Of a stretch of 64,000 bases of DNA, positions 35,401 through 47,253 are shown one piece after another. The notes beneath the pieces are model-generated. The model was not told the DNA's origin, made no database searches, and worked only from the letters and a program-made list of their open reading frames with translations. Position 1 is the first letter of the stretch; each line of letters starts with the position of its first letter. This DNA is from Ramazzottius varieornatus (lineage: Eukaryota; Tardigrada; Eutardigrada; Parachela; Ramazzottiidae). The position numbers and the translations under genes were made by a program. The DNA is taken from positions 2,246,467 to 2,310,466 of the forward strand of contig BDGG01000002.1 of the NCBI GenBank assembly GCA_001949185.1. Direction: 5' to 3'.

Positions 35401-38400
35401 TGAACGACCACTGGTCGTTGCTGAGGTACGAAGACGGGTCGCGGTGCCGCAGTGACGACCGGACCAGCCTGTTGGCTAGCTTGTACGAAGCCGTTGCGGT
35501 TAGGAGTGATGACGACCACAGGGCCAGATGGACGAGGTGGTTGCACTGGAGCTGGAGTCTCGGTTTCAGTGTTATCCTCGTTGGTATTGGTGAGGTTGGC
35601 CTGGGAAAAGACTTGGGTGCTTCCGGGCAGGTCTTCACCGTTCTGTGAAACGATACCGATCACGATAACTGGCCCAACGTTTGCCGTGTTGGAACTGGCG
35701 AAGAGACCGTTACTAGATGACTGGCTACTGGCCGAACCTGCAGGGAAAGACAAATGAGACTGAAAACCCAATGGACGAACCGTACAAAAAGGCCGAATGA
35801 TCTCCGTTTGAGTTGTATGCGCCACTTTCACTATCAACCGTGTTCAAAATTTCACGTTTGTTCAGATACTATGTACGATGGTTTGAACACTTTCAAACTT
35901 TTACAAAATTTACCTGAGACTGATATTCCGCCCAGACCACCAACTACAGGTCTGGTTCCGCACACTGCGTTGTACCAAGCTTCACAACGGAGTGTTGCAT
36001 GGCTGAAGACATTCGTGACTGGACAGAGAAAGGTGGTCAAGGTCCCGTTCTCGTCGCAGTAGTAGTACTGTTGGCAGTTGGTTTGTAACTCCTCGTACCA
36101 AGCAGGTCGCGGTAAGTTGTCACAGGTGAACTCGGTTGTGATACTGGACGTGAAGTTCGGATAAGTGATGCCCGATACCGCTTGGGATTCCAACAAGGCG
36201 ATCTGATCTGGCGTAAAGCGTTGGTTGATCTGGCTAACAGCAATGCTACCTGCAGAACAAATTTACTATAGACCGTTAGCTATCCAAGCCCGTAAATCCC
36301 TTTGGACCTTGTGAAAAAACTTCATTAGGTTTAGCAAATTTTGTTTAGCAAGGTTTAGCATATGAGCACTGGGCAAAGCTTTTCAGTAAGGCGTGGCCAA
36401 TTTCTGCCTTAGGGGACGGCGGTCAAGCGAAAATTTTTGAGCAGTATGGTGGTTAACCTGTCAGGAAAAGGAGAGCGCGGCAGATCATGCCACTTACAGT
36501 CCAGATTCCCCTTGCAGACTCGATGGTGCCATTGCTTCAGATTCGTACACCCTGATCGGGCCAACTTGCTACCACATCATCAAAAATTTCCTGCACATAC
36601 GGGAATGAATCCAAAATTCTTGATCTAGTTTTACATGATCCCCTTTCCTATCCAGCATCTTCTGAACACGACTTTCTCAGGATGAAAGTGAACGACGGAT
36701 GATTTCGAGGTCGAAATCCGCGAATACCCCTTGAAGGACCTTGTTTAGACCCGCTTTGGTGATAACCTTCCTTCCACCTAAAATGGTTTTGAGAATTCCG
36801 CTGATGGCATAGTCCAAAGGAGCGAGGTCGAGGCTGTTGGCCATCCAATGGTCTTGCGGAATGTAGTTCGGATGGTTCTCTTCCATCCAGTTTTGGGTCA
36901 GAATCGCCACGTGGGACTTGGCACTGTCGAAATGCACCGTGATTTCCTTCGGATTTTTGGGGTAGAGTCGAGGAATGTCTTTCATAACCATCGGCGACAT
37001 GACATTGTCGATGAAGTACTGTGCTGTGACTTTCTTATTGCCATCAACAACGTAGGGCTTTGACATTCCGTTCCAGCAGAGCCCAATTGCGACCATAATC
37101 TTTTTAGCCGCTGCTTCACCGGTTTTTTGCGCCACTCGTCGGGAACTTCCAGAAACCCATCCCTGTAGTAGTAGTCACCTTCGCTGTTACAATCATCCAG
37201 AGTGATCCATGTCTCGTCCATAGTAGATATCTTCTTGATCCTGTTACCCCACAGATGAGATACACAATTTTCCGCGCTCGTACCTTTGTTTCTTCTAGGC
37301 GTCGGACAGGTGGTGAAGTTTCTTCTTCTTGCGCGCGCGCAAACCCAAATCCCGGTGGATGATAGTAGCCACGGTGTTCTGGAAACATCCTAGCTTACGG
37401 ACAAGCTGTCGTTGGGAATCCGGACGCTTCTTGAGGACTGCTCTCTCTACTTCCTTGATAGTGTCCTTCGTACGCACCGAAGGAAGGTTTTGCGGAGGCA
37501 GTCGTTTCGCGGGTTTGGCCCATCCGATTCCGTTCGTTCCTTCTCTTCTGACAAGCCTACCGATCTTTTTGTAATGGGTAGGAGTCCTGAGGCTGAGAAC
37601 TTGTTCAGAAATTTGTTTGTACGATAAACGTTGACTATGCAGTGCCACAACCATCGCCAGAACAAATTTCTGAACCCATTTTGATACAAAGTCCAACAAG
37701 TAATATCTCAAACGATGCGGCATTGAAAGCAGGTTACAAAGTCAGCTGGGATAGCAGAAAACACGACACAGGGAATTTGTTTAGAGCCGAGTTTCAGGTG
37801 GTAGCAAGTTGGCCCGATCAGAGTGTATTTGAGAAGGTCGCTTAGCGGAAACAGGTGTTCTGCGGCGCGCAATCGCTTCGATTTTGGATGCTCTGAGTTT
37901 TGAATTTCGTTCGAAAAATCAATGGAGTTTAACTGTAATATACATCAACTCCGCTTTTACTAAACGTTCAGTAGCTTCAGACTCACTACGCTTCTTTTCA
38001 TGACGCGTTAACTGCATTCCGATACACCTGTCTTCCATTTGTCTTCTGCAGAGCCAGTTTTGTACACGTATCATTGAAAAACTTAGATATTTTCGAGTCT
38101 AAAGTATGCTTTGTGTATCATTTATGGCAAGACTCGGGGCGTTCAACAGTCACGGCATGCATTGACTTACCATTGCCGGCTTGGCTGACAGGAATGGTGC
38201 CATTGATGTACACGATGGTTGGGATGGCGATAATAATAATCCGAACGCCATTGTCCAAGTCCGTTTGACCCACTGTGTAGTTCTGGGCCAAGGCCGAACT
38301 AACCATGCTAGAGGCGTTGTTGAGACCTTCAGGCGAGTCGTCGAACTCGAAGACACGACCTGAAGCTCCGGGAATAATAAAGCCATTCTGTGTGCGTTGT

Positions 38401-41204
38401 TGCGACGAAGTAGCCGGTGGAGAGAAGATGATGGGCTGAATAGGTTGCTGGATGACTCGGACGGCAGGCAGCTGGACAGTCGGTGCTAGCGTGGCACGGA
38501 AAGGAGCAGACGTAAAAACGGGACGGGCGAAGGCCGCTGGAGCTGGCTGAATGATAACATTGCGGACCGGCAGGACGACCGGTCTAAATGGCACGATGTT
38601 TATTCTTTGCGTCACTGTAAGTGGAAGAAAAAAAGATGCAGAAGCCTGCCACTAAAGCAGAAATTCACCGCCGACGACCAAAGCAGAGCTGAAAACAAAC
38701 CCCGCAATCTGGCCTTCTGACTACGAAATTTCTACAGCTTCTCAAGGTAATGCCGGACAGTCGAACAACGGCAGATAAATCTCCGGCTATAGTGTGTATG
38801 AAGAGGAAAATTTGCCAACGTTATTAGTAACAAAATGGTCGACAAGTGAACACAAGTTTCGTCCGTGGACGCTTTTATGTGCAGAAGGACAGCCTTTTGA
38901 TGATGCAGGCCTGTTTTACCTGGTCTGGGTGCGAAAGTGACACGTTGTGTTCGTGGCGGTGGCGCCTCTGTAGGTGGGGGTCGCTCATAGGTGCCATCTC
39001 CGTGCAGAGGCACTCCCGGTCTGTACAACCGTGAGTTGGCATACTCGTATAGGGAAAGAGACCTGAAAAGTCAGAAACACGAATTTGATTCAAAGTTGGG
39101 AATGGACCATCGTGAAATCTCCTCATCTAACATCAGCATCGAAAATAACACGCTATTACTTTACTACGCGTTGACGTGTTTGATCTACTAGATTATGAAA
39201 GCTAATCAAACCTGCCTAACTCATTTGTCATTTGTCTATATCAACGCCAAATTCGAACGCCGATGTCTGTTTCGAAAGCTCTTCATGAACAGAGTTATAG
39301 GCAGGTTTGAACAGTTTTTATAATTTAGCAGATTAAATACGTCAACGCGTAGTAAAGTAATAACGTTGTTCTTTTGGCTTGTCCTTGTTCTTCTTTTACT
39401 ATGGTGTCAGTGGTGCAAAGAGAAGAGGTCACTTAGAGGTGGACAACAGTGCCACGCCCTGGTGGCCTACAGATGTCAAGATTTACACACTGGAGTGCAG
39501 CGAAAGCCCGCTTGATGATGACCTGTGGTACAGCCGAGCCTGCCACACACCATTTTCGAAAGACTTATGATCAACCTCCACGTCAAGTTATTGTTCGCTT
39601 CTAATAAGGAAATCAATATGGGCCGAATCGAGGGCAATTTGTAACTCTGATATACAGTATAGGTAACAATTAATATATCTGTGATCGGTTCAAGTTGACG
39701 TCGAACGGTCCACTTAGAAGCTTCACAGATAGCGTTGCGTTTGATTGTACAGTTGGTAATTATGATACTGTACTTCAGTCCTTGAACACGTGGAGCTGTC
39801 TAGCCGCTCCGGCATAGTGTTATGTAACCCTATGCAACGTTGAAAAGATGGTTGATGTGATCGCTTCCGGTACAACTCTACCTTGCATAATTCCATTAAT
39901 TTAGCAATCTCGAAAGAATTTCGCACATGTTCAAGGCCAATGTTGCGCCATGACCAAACCAGATATTCTTGTTACCGACATTCAAAGTGAGCGATCACTT
40001 TGAATTTTCCCATTAGTTTATATCAGAATCAGAATTCATTAAAACTTGAATTTACCAATCGAGCTAATACAAAACTTGCTGGGAAAATCTGTTCGAGCGG
40101 AATGTATATAAATCGGCAAAAATAAACAATGCTCAGCGAGCGGGTAGATTCCAAAATTGCAGGGAAAATTAACAAAATTAACGATATCCCCCGGCTCGAT
40201 ATCTCAAATCGAGCTTAATGTATTAATTTTTTGCATTAGAAGTCAAACAGATGTTCGGCACGACAGTCAACTGGCAATGAAAGCGCAGCATGTATTGAAC
40301 CGCAGCGAAAAGAAAACACGTATTATGCCTACTGCTTGTTTGTCTGTATGTCCAAACCAGAACAAGAAACTTGGCTTTGTGTTCTCTTTTCACTTTCCGC
40401 AACAAAACCACCGACAGTTCGTCTAATTGAGAAATTGGAATATTGATTGTTTGAGAGCGTACAACATGGTTTCCTCGAATGGCGCACCCTTCCAACAAAT
40501 AACATCGGAAACGTGCACAACTTGGGAAAAAGCTCGACAGCATACTTGGAGCATATTTGCTTCCGAGAACTATTAAAACGTGTGCCAATTGAGATGAGCA
40601 TCATGTACCGTTGTATTTGCCCGGCTCAGGTTTTGAGTCCACTTACGCGCTACAGTTGACGTTGTACCAGTAATCACAGATGAGGGTATCTTGGCTAAAG
40701 AGAGTTCCTGGAGGACAAATGAAGCTAGTTCCGCGTTGTTCCGAGTAACACCGATGGTACTGTTGACATCCGGTTTCGACATCCGCGTACCACCCTGGTC
40801 CCTTCAGACCGCGACACGTGAAGTTCGTCTCAACAACTCTGGTCAACGATGGATATAAATTAGAGATCCTCGCGCTGCTTTGCAGCTCTTTGACCACCGT
40901 GGGGTCTCTCACGCGGTTGGATTCCTGTAGATCGATCACGGGAGTTTCTTGTCTACTGATGGGTCTGTTTTCAGGATACTGCGATGATAGCGCGCTTCCA
41001 TCCTGAAGAATATCGTCCGCTGTTTGTCTTCGATGAATCTAGATATGGGAAGATAGTAGTACAATGACCATGCAGTAAGTCACGAACACATTTTCTCGAG
41101 TGGTGGTCTGAAACGAGCCCGTTACCTGATGGGAAATTGAAGGTGAAAATGAGAGCAAATAGAAACAGAATAATGTCAAAATAGTCCAGCTTTTCGACTG
41201 GCAT
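32430..41204 (-). CDS. Secreted mucin-like protein with two chitin-binding type-2 domains
   Basis: Probably a structural protein of cuticle or gut lining that binds chitin. Exons 41204-41126, 41019-40647, 39062-38920, 38614-38171, 36249-35914 and 35737-32430 join in phase to 1560 aa. A hydrophobic signal segment (IILFLFALIFTF) starts the protein. Two CBM_14 (peritrophin-A) domains follow. The first is in exon 2 (CRGLKGPGWYADVETGCQQY, then FICPPGTLF and WYNVNC). The second is in exon 5 (CDNLPRPAWYEELQTNCQQY, then FLCPVTNVF and WYNAVC). The last exon, over 3.3 kb, is Thr/Ser/Pro-rich with long Thr runs, hence likely heavily O-glycosylated, and has many Asn-X-Thr/Ser sites. It contains internal repeats: RVTWWQPPVIG twice, IPLFGQEQGALVGFG twice, IVQVVPVNVVQ twice. 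The largest open frames on the opposite strand here are only shadows of the Thr tracts. Confidence 0.9.
36548..37825 (-). mobile_element. Decayed mariner-type element, DD37D (maT-like)
   Basis: A 1278-bp element with 28-bp terminal inverted repeats (36548-36575 and 37798-37825; outer ends CACCCTGATCGGG and CACTCTGATCGGG, one mismatch). TA duplications lie at 36546-36547 and 37826-37827. It sits in an intron of the chitin-binding gene on the same strand. The transposase frame (about 37723-36677) is broken: in-frame TAG and TAA after about residue 142, and at least one frameshift near 37130. The triad remains visible as MDETW, HFDSAKSH and LAPLDYAI, with 37 residues between the second and third Asp. 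That spacing fits the maT (DD37D) branch. Confidence 0.85.
36677..37723 (-). pseudogene. Broken DD37D transposase
   Basis: N-terminal helix-turn-helix-like segments (LSYKQISEQVLSL and KKRPDSQRQLVRKLG) and the catalytic part lie in different frames. Stops at about 37295 and just beyond, and a frame change in the Lys-rich stretch near 37130, separate them. No intact copy is possible from this locus. Confidence 0.8.
39149..39366. mobile_element. MITE-like element with about 73-bp inverted repeats
   Basis: The left arm 39149-39221 (TATTACTTTACTACGCGTTG and on to CAAACCTGCCTA) is repeated in reverse complement at 39291-39366. The match is near-perfect at the outer 25 bp and diverges inward. It lies in the 1.6-kb second intron of the chitin-binding gene. 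No coding capacity. Confidence 0.75.
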
Positions 41205-42793
41205 AGTTTGAGGAAAAACTGGTTGTTATTCCACATGATGGGTATTCCACACGATCGAGCTGTTTATAATTCTAGTCGGAAAGATGTGCGTCGGCAAGCA
41301 GGAAGTGTGAAACCAGAGTAGACAGGGGGTTGTAGCCAGAGGTCAAAAGTGAAGGACTATAGGGCTAATCACGCATCGATGGCTAATCCCACATCATGTG
41401 GCCGACGCTCTTTTGACCCAGAAATCCACTTGTTGCGATGATGAAGACTCTCTCTGGCCGCCGAACATGAGCTAACGCAGTCGATGAAAAACTTGTGCTA
41501 AGCGGACAACAGCGAAGAACTTCTCCAAACCACTATTTGGATACTGTTATTGTCTACCTCAGTTGTACACTGATTGAGCTTACAGTACGATTTTTGTACA
41601 GTACGATGGGCGATTAGCAGGTGAGGTATGATTTTGCACCGAATCTCGCGCAAGCGTTGAATGAGCGATATCTGGCCACACTAGGGAAAGTATGCATGAA
41701 GACCCGAGGCGGTCACCGACGACCACGCACACGACCGAAACGAAGAAACACTAGCCACTTATCCGCATCGATGTTTCAAAAGAAGATCATTGCATGAATT
41801 AAACCTACGGAAAAAGGCGAAACTCGATCGTGAAAGCTTTTGTCAGCTAGAACGTTCCCACAAGAGTCTTTGAGCGCATAAAATTCTGTTCAAGAAGAAT
41901 TCGGGTTTACGTTCCCTAATTTCAGTAACGTGTACGGCGAACTGGTTGTGAACTTCGAGGGCGTCGTCGACGAAAGTTTTGTGACACCTACGCCCATCAG
42001 TTGTATTAAACTGTCTTTTCCTAAGCATATGCGGAAAAACCGCTTAGATAACAGGGCTCCTCACGAAAACGATCAATACTTGGAGCCTGACAAATGGTGT
42101 GGCACCTAATCTTGTACCAAGTACTACATGAGAAAATGGTTCACATGAGAACGAAGAACTGCGGAGAAATCGAATCTGAAGATTCTTAAACCAGTGGTCA
42201 AGCATGAAGTTTATTTCGGATATTCAGCAGCCGTTTCGACCACTGAGGCTCATGAGTTCTTCATTCACGTAATTAGCTTCCATAAATGACAACAAAATGG
42301 CAAGAATAACCTTAGATTGGCTGATTTTCGCTTCAAACACAAACATTCGGAATTCGCTGCTCGCAATGCACGGTTAGTTTGTTAGAGTTCTAGAGGTTTC
42401 GGTGACCGGACACTGAATCAAGATGTCTCAAAACAGATCGAACCACAAGACAGCTTGTTCGACTTTGGTTGCTCTTGGTATTTTGTGCTGGTGAGCCCAT
42501 GAATCAATGGTTGAGTAAAACTTGACGACCCATCATTACCACATCAAACAGTTTAACACAATGATGATCACGACCGTCGGTTCTGCCAGCTCCACGCCAC
42601 ACAATGATGGCAACAATCTTCTTCGAGCACGCAACAGACGAACCAAAGATACGGGAGTCCCTCGCGACCGAATCCATATTTAAACGTCGTTGTTTTACCG
42701 CGGTTTCATCACATAGACTTCTCCCGGTTAACAGTGCACAGACTTTCTCAAACTTTTCATCTCTTGGCTTGTTACCGTTTGTGAAAATTGAAG
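41205..42793. other. Intergenic region, divergent promoters
   Basis: It separates the chitin-binding gene (minus) from the first Cys-rich gene (plus), so both promoters should lie here. A TATA-like ATATTTAAAC is present near 42677, about 117 bp before the ATG at 42794. Otherwise I see nothing. Confidence 0.4.
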
Positions 42794-43237
42794 ATGGGTC
42801 TCCGTCTTGCCTTACTTTTGGTCTTGGCTGCTGGTGTTACGCATCAGTTGATTCACGGCGGATCAGGACACGGTCACATCTCGTCGGAGAATACATTCGA
42901 CAGCGATCTGAGGAATACGATCATGGAGCGATTGCTGGCAGGTAAAGCCATCAGGGTTGAAGTGGTTAACGATCGCCGGCTCTCTTTTGGTCAAGATACC
43001 GATTGTGCGAGATGTGGTGGACCAACAGCAGCGGAAACCACACCGGATGCCCCAGTGGATAGCTTGACAGAAACGACTGTCGCGCCGCCTGTGAACCACG
43101 CTGAACTGTGCCTGCGGACTTTTGGACCGCCTACGTCTAACTGCTCATACAGAGATGCCGGAATCCTCGACCCACTGACTTGTCCGGTGGAGTGCCACAA
43201 CTCGGAATCACAGTCTAGCAATATTGCTATACGCTAG
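42794..43237 (+). CDS. Small secreted Cys-rich protein A
   Basis: Single exon, 147 aa. Signal peptide MGLRLALLLVLAAGVTHQ, then a basic amphipathic segment (IMERLLAGKAIRVEV, DRRLSFGQD), a CARCGGP motif, a Thr/Pro linker and one C-terminal module Cys-x10-Cys-x12-Cys-x3-Cys containing TFGPP and DPLTCP. Protein B (47624-48148) shares the same order of parts, and protein C (49648-49881) shares the module, so these are paralogs. The ATG at 42794 is chosen because the signal peptide begins there. I recognise no known family; secretion is the only inferred property. Confidence 0.75.
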   Translation: MGLRLALLLVLAAGVTHQLIHGGSGHGHISSENTFDSDLRNTIMERLLAGKAIRVEVVNDRRLSFGQDTDCARCGGPTAAETTPDAPVDSLTETTVAPPVNHAELCLRTFGPPTSNCSYRDAGILDPLTCPVECHNSESQSSNIAIR

Positions 43238-44518
43238 AGAAGTCCACGTCTTTGATGGGTTCTGCATGGAAAGTACTAACATCACACATGCATACCAGGA
43301 AAGTTCATTTGACGCTCCCACATGCAGGTTCTAACCACTTTGCCACCTTCTTTCATACTGTAATGTACGTAAGTTTACCTCATGCTGACCTTAAATTTTA
43401 ACAATTACATATTGATAGAAGAACTGTATTGTATCTGTACAGTACACCACTTGTTTGAGTGATGCCTTCAAAGTACATTGCACGGATAATACTAATGGAA
43501 AAGTGCAAAACTTCCGGCTGCTGCAAAGTGCGAGTGTACTATACGGATTATGTTCCGGGCGCAAGCCAAGCTGATAAAAATACATTAAACATCACCGAAA
43601 CGATCAGTCATATTAAACAGAACAGAGCAAACCAGGGTTTCCTTATGGTTTTGGCAAAGCAAAGTCCACGATCTTGCAAAACGTCCTGTCGTTCATTACC
43701 GGAAACAAGTGCCACGTGCACGTTTTTCACCACCGTTACGTAGCAGGCAGGAAACATCTCGCGTGTTTCTGGCACGGACATCACTTTACTTTCCCAGCAT
43801 CGCGCCATTAGTGCCCTGGGACAGAGCAAGGGTCAGATTCAAATTGCTACTGCACACCAGTTACGACAAATATTTCAGATTGGGCGCTGAGTAGACCTGG
43901 CAATGGTGTGATTTTACCACACCACACCGAAAAATCCACACTTTTTGGTTTCGGTGTGCGCGGAGCACCAAATCGAAAAAAGTGGTGTGACTTTCGCACC
44001 GGAAAAGTAGTTTCGGTGTGGAAGAACACCAAACCAAAAAACACCACACCACATTTAACACTTGTAGCACGACCGTACTCTTTGTGAGTACAATGACCCA
44101 GTATTCTCTCTCTCCTACTATCCGCTTTTGGTCTGGGAGTTTTTTGTTTGCTTGCACCGCGATGCGGTCACCAAAATGCTGCAGGTGACCATCGGTCAGG
44201 CGCCCCACGGAAAAACAGGGCGGGTTTGGTTCTCACCTCACCAAATTTGGTGGTAGTTCGTTGTGAGTATGTTTGCACGAATCGCATGCAACCTATTCTC
44301 TAGAAAAAAAATAACGAGATGGTCAAGGCCCCACTTTATCATGATGAAACATCAGACACATATTGTGGTCAGTCGTGTGGTCAGGAGAAAAATCCAGGTC
44401 TGAAAAGCCACCGAGCGGTACCGACGCCGCGTAACCGCTAACACCAGCGTCACCACCACCGGTGGTACCTCCCTGGTTACATTTGCCAAATTTGAAATTT
44501 CATTTAATTATCCGGCTC
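43238..44518. other. Intergenic, includes a GGTGTG/CACACC-rich block
   Basis: No gene seen. A dense set of short forward and inverted ACACC and GGTGT repeats occupies about 43894-44055. Further palindromes lie at ACCAAATTTGGT (about 44238) and ACCACCGGTGGT (about 44455). Confidence 0.45.
43894..44055. repeat. Short-palindrome block of ACACC / GGTGT motifs
   Basis: The block contains ACCACACCACACCG near its start and AACACCACACCACA at its end, with TTTCGGTGTG twice and GTGGTGTG between. Forward and inverted copies could fold into several alternative stems. No coding frame of note. Confidence 0.5.
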
Positions 44519-45084
44519 ATGTGCAGTTCTACACTTCCTTCTCTTCGATTCACAACCACTGTCATCTTGATTATCTGTTTCGACGGGATTAGCGCTCCTC
44601 ATACTGTGGCGTACAGGATGGAAGCCGTGAGGGAACTGGAAGCTGCTTTTCAGAAAGAAGGGTGAGCGAATGCGCTGACGGACCGGAAATCATATCAGGA
44701 TTCTTAATTTTTTGTGTAATTCCCGACTCAACGTGCCTCCCTCGCTCGTTCCCTTCATCGATGAAGCTGCTCATGGAACGACGGAGGAGAAAGCTCGATT
44801 CGCCGTCTACCAGGCGATGGCTAAGCAGATACTCGTAAGTCTTTGTCTACTACACTGCGCTACCACGAAAGACTCCAACTGTTCTGAAGTGTTTTGTTTG
44901 TTTTTAGCATGTTGAACAAGTTATCCCGTTCCAGCCCAATGTTGTCCTGGTTTATCCTAGCGCTCTGCTGGAATATATTAGAAAGAAGTTCGGAGGACAG
45001 AACAGCGGAGGATTCGGCAAGGGGAAGCACCTCGTCTCGCTACGTGCAGTCGGCTCGATGGAATGGCGCACTTCCGGTCACTAG
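44519..45084 (+). CDS. Short secreted protein of unknown function
   Basis: Exons 44519-44661, 44699-44834 and 44908-45084 join in phase to 151 aa. A hydrophobic leader (TTTVILIICFDGIS) follows the ATG. The rest includes MEAVRELEAAFQ, PSLVPFIDEAAHGTTEEKAR and NVVLVYPSALLEYIRKKFGG. The second intron has good GTAAGT and TTTTTAG ends. The first would be only 37 nt (GTGAGC to TATCAG), unusually short, so that junction is the weak point. I do not recognise a family. It lies just upstream of the piggyBac remnant but in a distinct reading context. Confidence 0.5.
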
Positions 45085-45349
45085 CTGTTTTCTCTCCTTC
45101 AATTGATTGTTGATTGGTCCAAACATTGCTTCTGTGCGTACAGATTTCTAACCCGTTTTGATCTTGATTGATTTGTAACCAGGGTGTTGCTTACGAGTAT
45201 AGTACACAGTGCAATCCCTATAAACAATCAAACGTGTGGGCGTACGTGAATACGAGCTTCACTGTATCGCGAATAAGCTGCGCCGCAGCTATCCCTTTGA
45301 ATACTCCACCGTATTATTTGTAGTTCGTATCGGAAAAGTGTTCTAGAGA

Positions 45350-47250
45350 ATGGACCTGGATGATGAGACGAGTGGAAGCGACAGCGATGGAGAGGAAGAC
45401 AGCGCGGAAACCATTGCCGAACCCGACGGGGTAGAAGTGGAAGCTGAGCAGTCTGATACGCTGAGTGACGACGACGATGGCGTCTTGTACCAACTGAACG
45501 ACGTGAGCCCGTTCCTTGCCCGAAATCCCGACATAAAGTGGGAACGCTTTCCTCTAGACAGTGGTAAAACTCGAACTGTCAATAAGATGACCGGTCAGCT
45601 TGGCGTTACTCCCAGCGCGAGATCGCGAGTCGTGACGCTCATGGACACGTTCAACCTTTTCTTCACGCCACAAGTGAAAGATCTGATCATCCGGTTCGCA
45701 AATGAAGAGGGGAAAACGCAGTACGGTGATGGCTGGGTCAAACTGGATCCTGTGGTGCTAGATGCTTACTTGGGAATTCTACTTCTACAGGGAATAATGA
45801 ATGACGGTACTGTACCAGTGTGTGAACTGTGGAGTGAAAGCGAAGGAAAAGGAGTTTATCGCGCCTGTATGTCTCGGGAGTGCTTCACCCAGATTACTTG
45901 CAGCTTGCGGTTTGACGTCAAACCTTCTCGAGAAGCCCGGGTAGCGACTAACAAGATGGCCCACGTCCAGGAGTTGTTTGACTTGTGGAGTAAAGCGCTT
46001 CGCGAGAATTACCTTCCCTACGAATTTCTGTGCGTGGACGAACAACTCTTTCCTTTCAAAGGACGGTGCGGCTTCAAGCAATATATTCCGATAAAAAACC
46101 AAGAAGCAAGTACGGCCTGAAACTTTTTCTCCCTTGTTGCTGTAGGACGCTGTAACATCCAGCTTTACATCGGAAAGGCTCCTGGTGGAGCGGCTGAGAA
46201 GAATCAAAGACAGCGAGTGGTTCTTGATCTGGTGGAATATCTGGGAAACCAGTCGGGAAGAAACGTGACCACAGGCAATTTCTTCACTTCCTTGACGTTG
46301 GGAGAAGCTCTTCTCAAGAAAAATATTTCTCTCATGGGAACAATGCGTAAGAACCATAAACAAATTCCTTCCGCCTTCCTGCCAAGCAAGAGCCGCGCTG
46401 CATTCTCCTCCTACTTCGTCCACAAGCCCGATTTCACTCTGGTGTCTTCCGTTCCGAAGAAGGGGAAAGCTGTAGTGCTGTTGAGCTCCATGCATTCTTC
46501 CCAGTAAGTGACGAATGACGTATTTGCAAGCCGTAAAGACGTGTGCCCATGTTACACCTGTGACGTAGTGCGCAACAGGACCAAACTACGCTTGGTGCAG
46601 CTGTTGCTCATGACTTCACGACGAATGTGTTGTGAATCAGTATGACCGCTGCACAGCAGTTTCTCTTTGGTGACGTCACGATTTATTTTTTAGAGGAGTT
46701 GATGAGGAAAGCCCTGAAGAGAAACCTGAGATCGTTACGCACTACAATCGTACGAAAGCCGGAGTAGACACTCTGGATCAGCTGACTGGAAACTACAGTG
46801 TTCGTCGGAAAACCTGTAGATGGCCAATGGCGCTATTTTACGATATCGTCAACATCCGCGTTGAACTCGTACGTTGTATGGACTGAGCTGAACCCGGACT
46901 GGCATGCTAAATCTCTCATCCGACGTCGGAAGTACCTACACGAACTTAGCAGGAACCTCATGGAAAGCCACTTACGCCGCCGCTTCACCTTCGCCAGTAT
47001 TCCATCAGATGTAAAGTTGCTGATAAAGATTTCCCTGAATATTCTGTCAGACGGTAAGGCAGAAAGCAATCCTTCCGTTGCAAGCGGAACCAAGGCACAA
47101 CAACGCTGCAGATTCTGCCACCATACCACTCAAAAAAGAAGCAGGATCAACTGTAGCTTCTGTAAGGTTGCTGTTTGTGCTGACCATAGAAGTTTTGTTC
47201 AAACGGTGGTCTGTGTCGTATGCGCGAAGACGCAGAATTTACTGAAATAA
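45350..47250 (+). pseudogene. PiggyBac-family transposase, frameshifted
   Basis: Resembles piggyBac (DDE_Tnp_1_7) transposases: an acidic N-terminus, then RFANEEGKTQYGD, the catalytic-region VDEQLFPFKGRCG, YGLKL, NYSVRRKTCRWPMALFYDI, and a Cys-rich C-terminal finger (RCRFCHHTT, CSFCKVAVCADHR, CVVCAKT). At least three single-base frame changes are needed. One is in the A-run near 46096, one in the T-run near 46128, and one near 46850 just before ALNSYVVW. A GT-AG interval at about 46504-46693 behaves like an intron. I could not find terminal repeats or a TTAA duplication. It could be a decayed transposon or an old domesticated copy; base errors in homopolymers would give the same picture. Confidence 0.75.
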
Positions 47251-47253
47251 ACT

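Noticed and set aside
33009-35757. Several long plus-strand open frames rich in Val, Gly and Arg
   Set aside because: They are antisense shadows of the Thr-rich ACN codons in the chitin-binding mucin, which has the better domain evidence and a phase-consistent exon chain.
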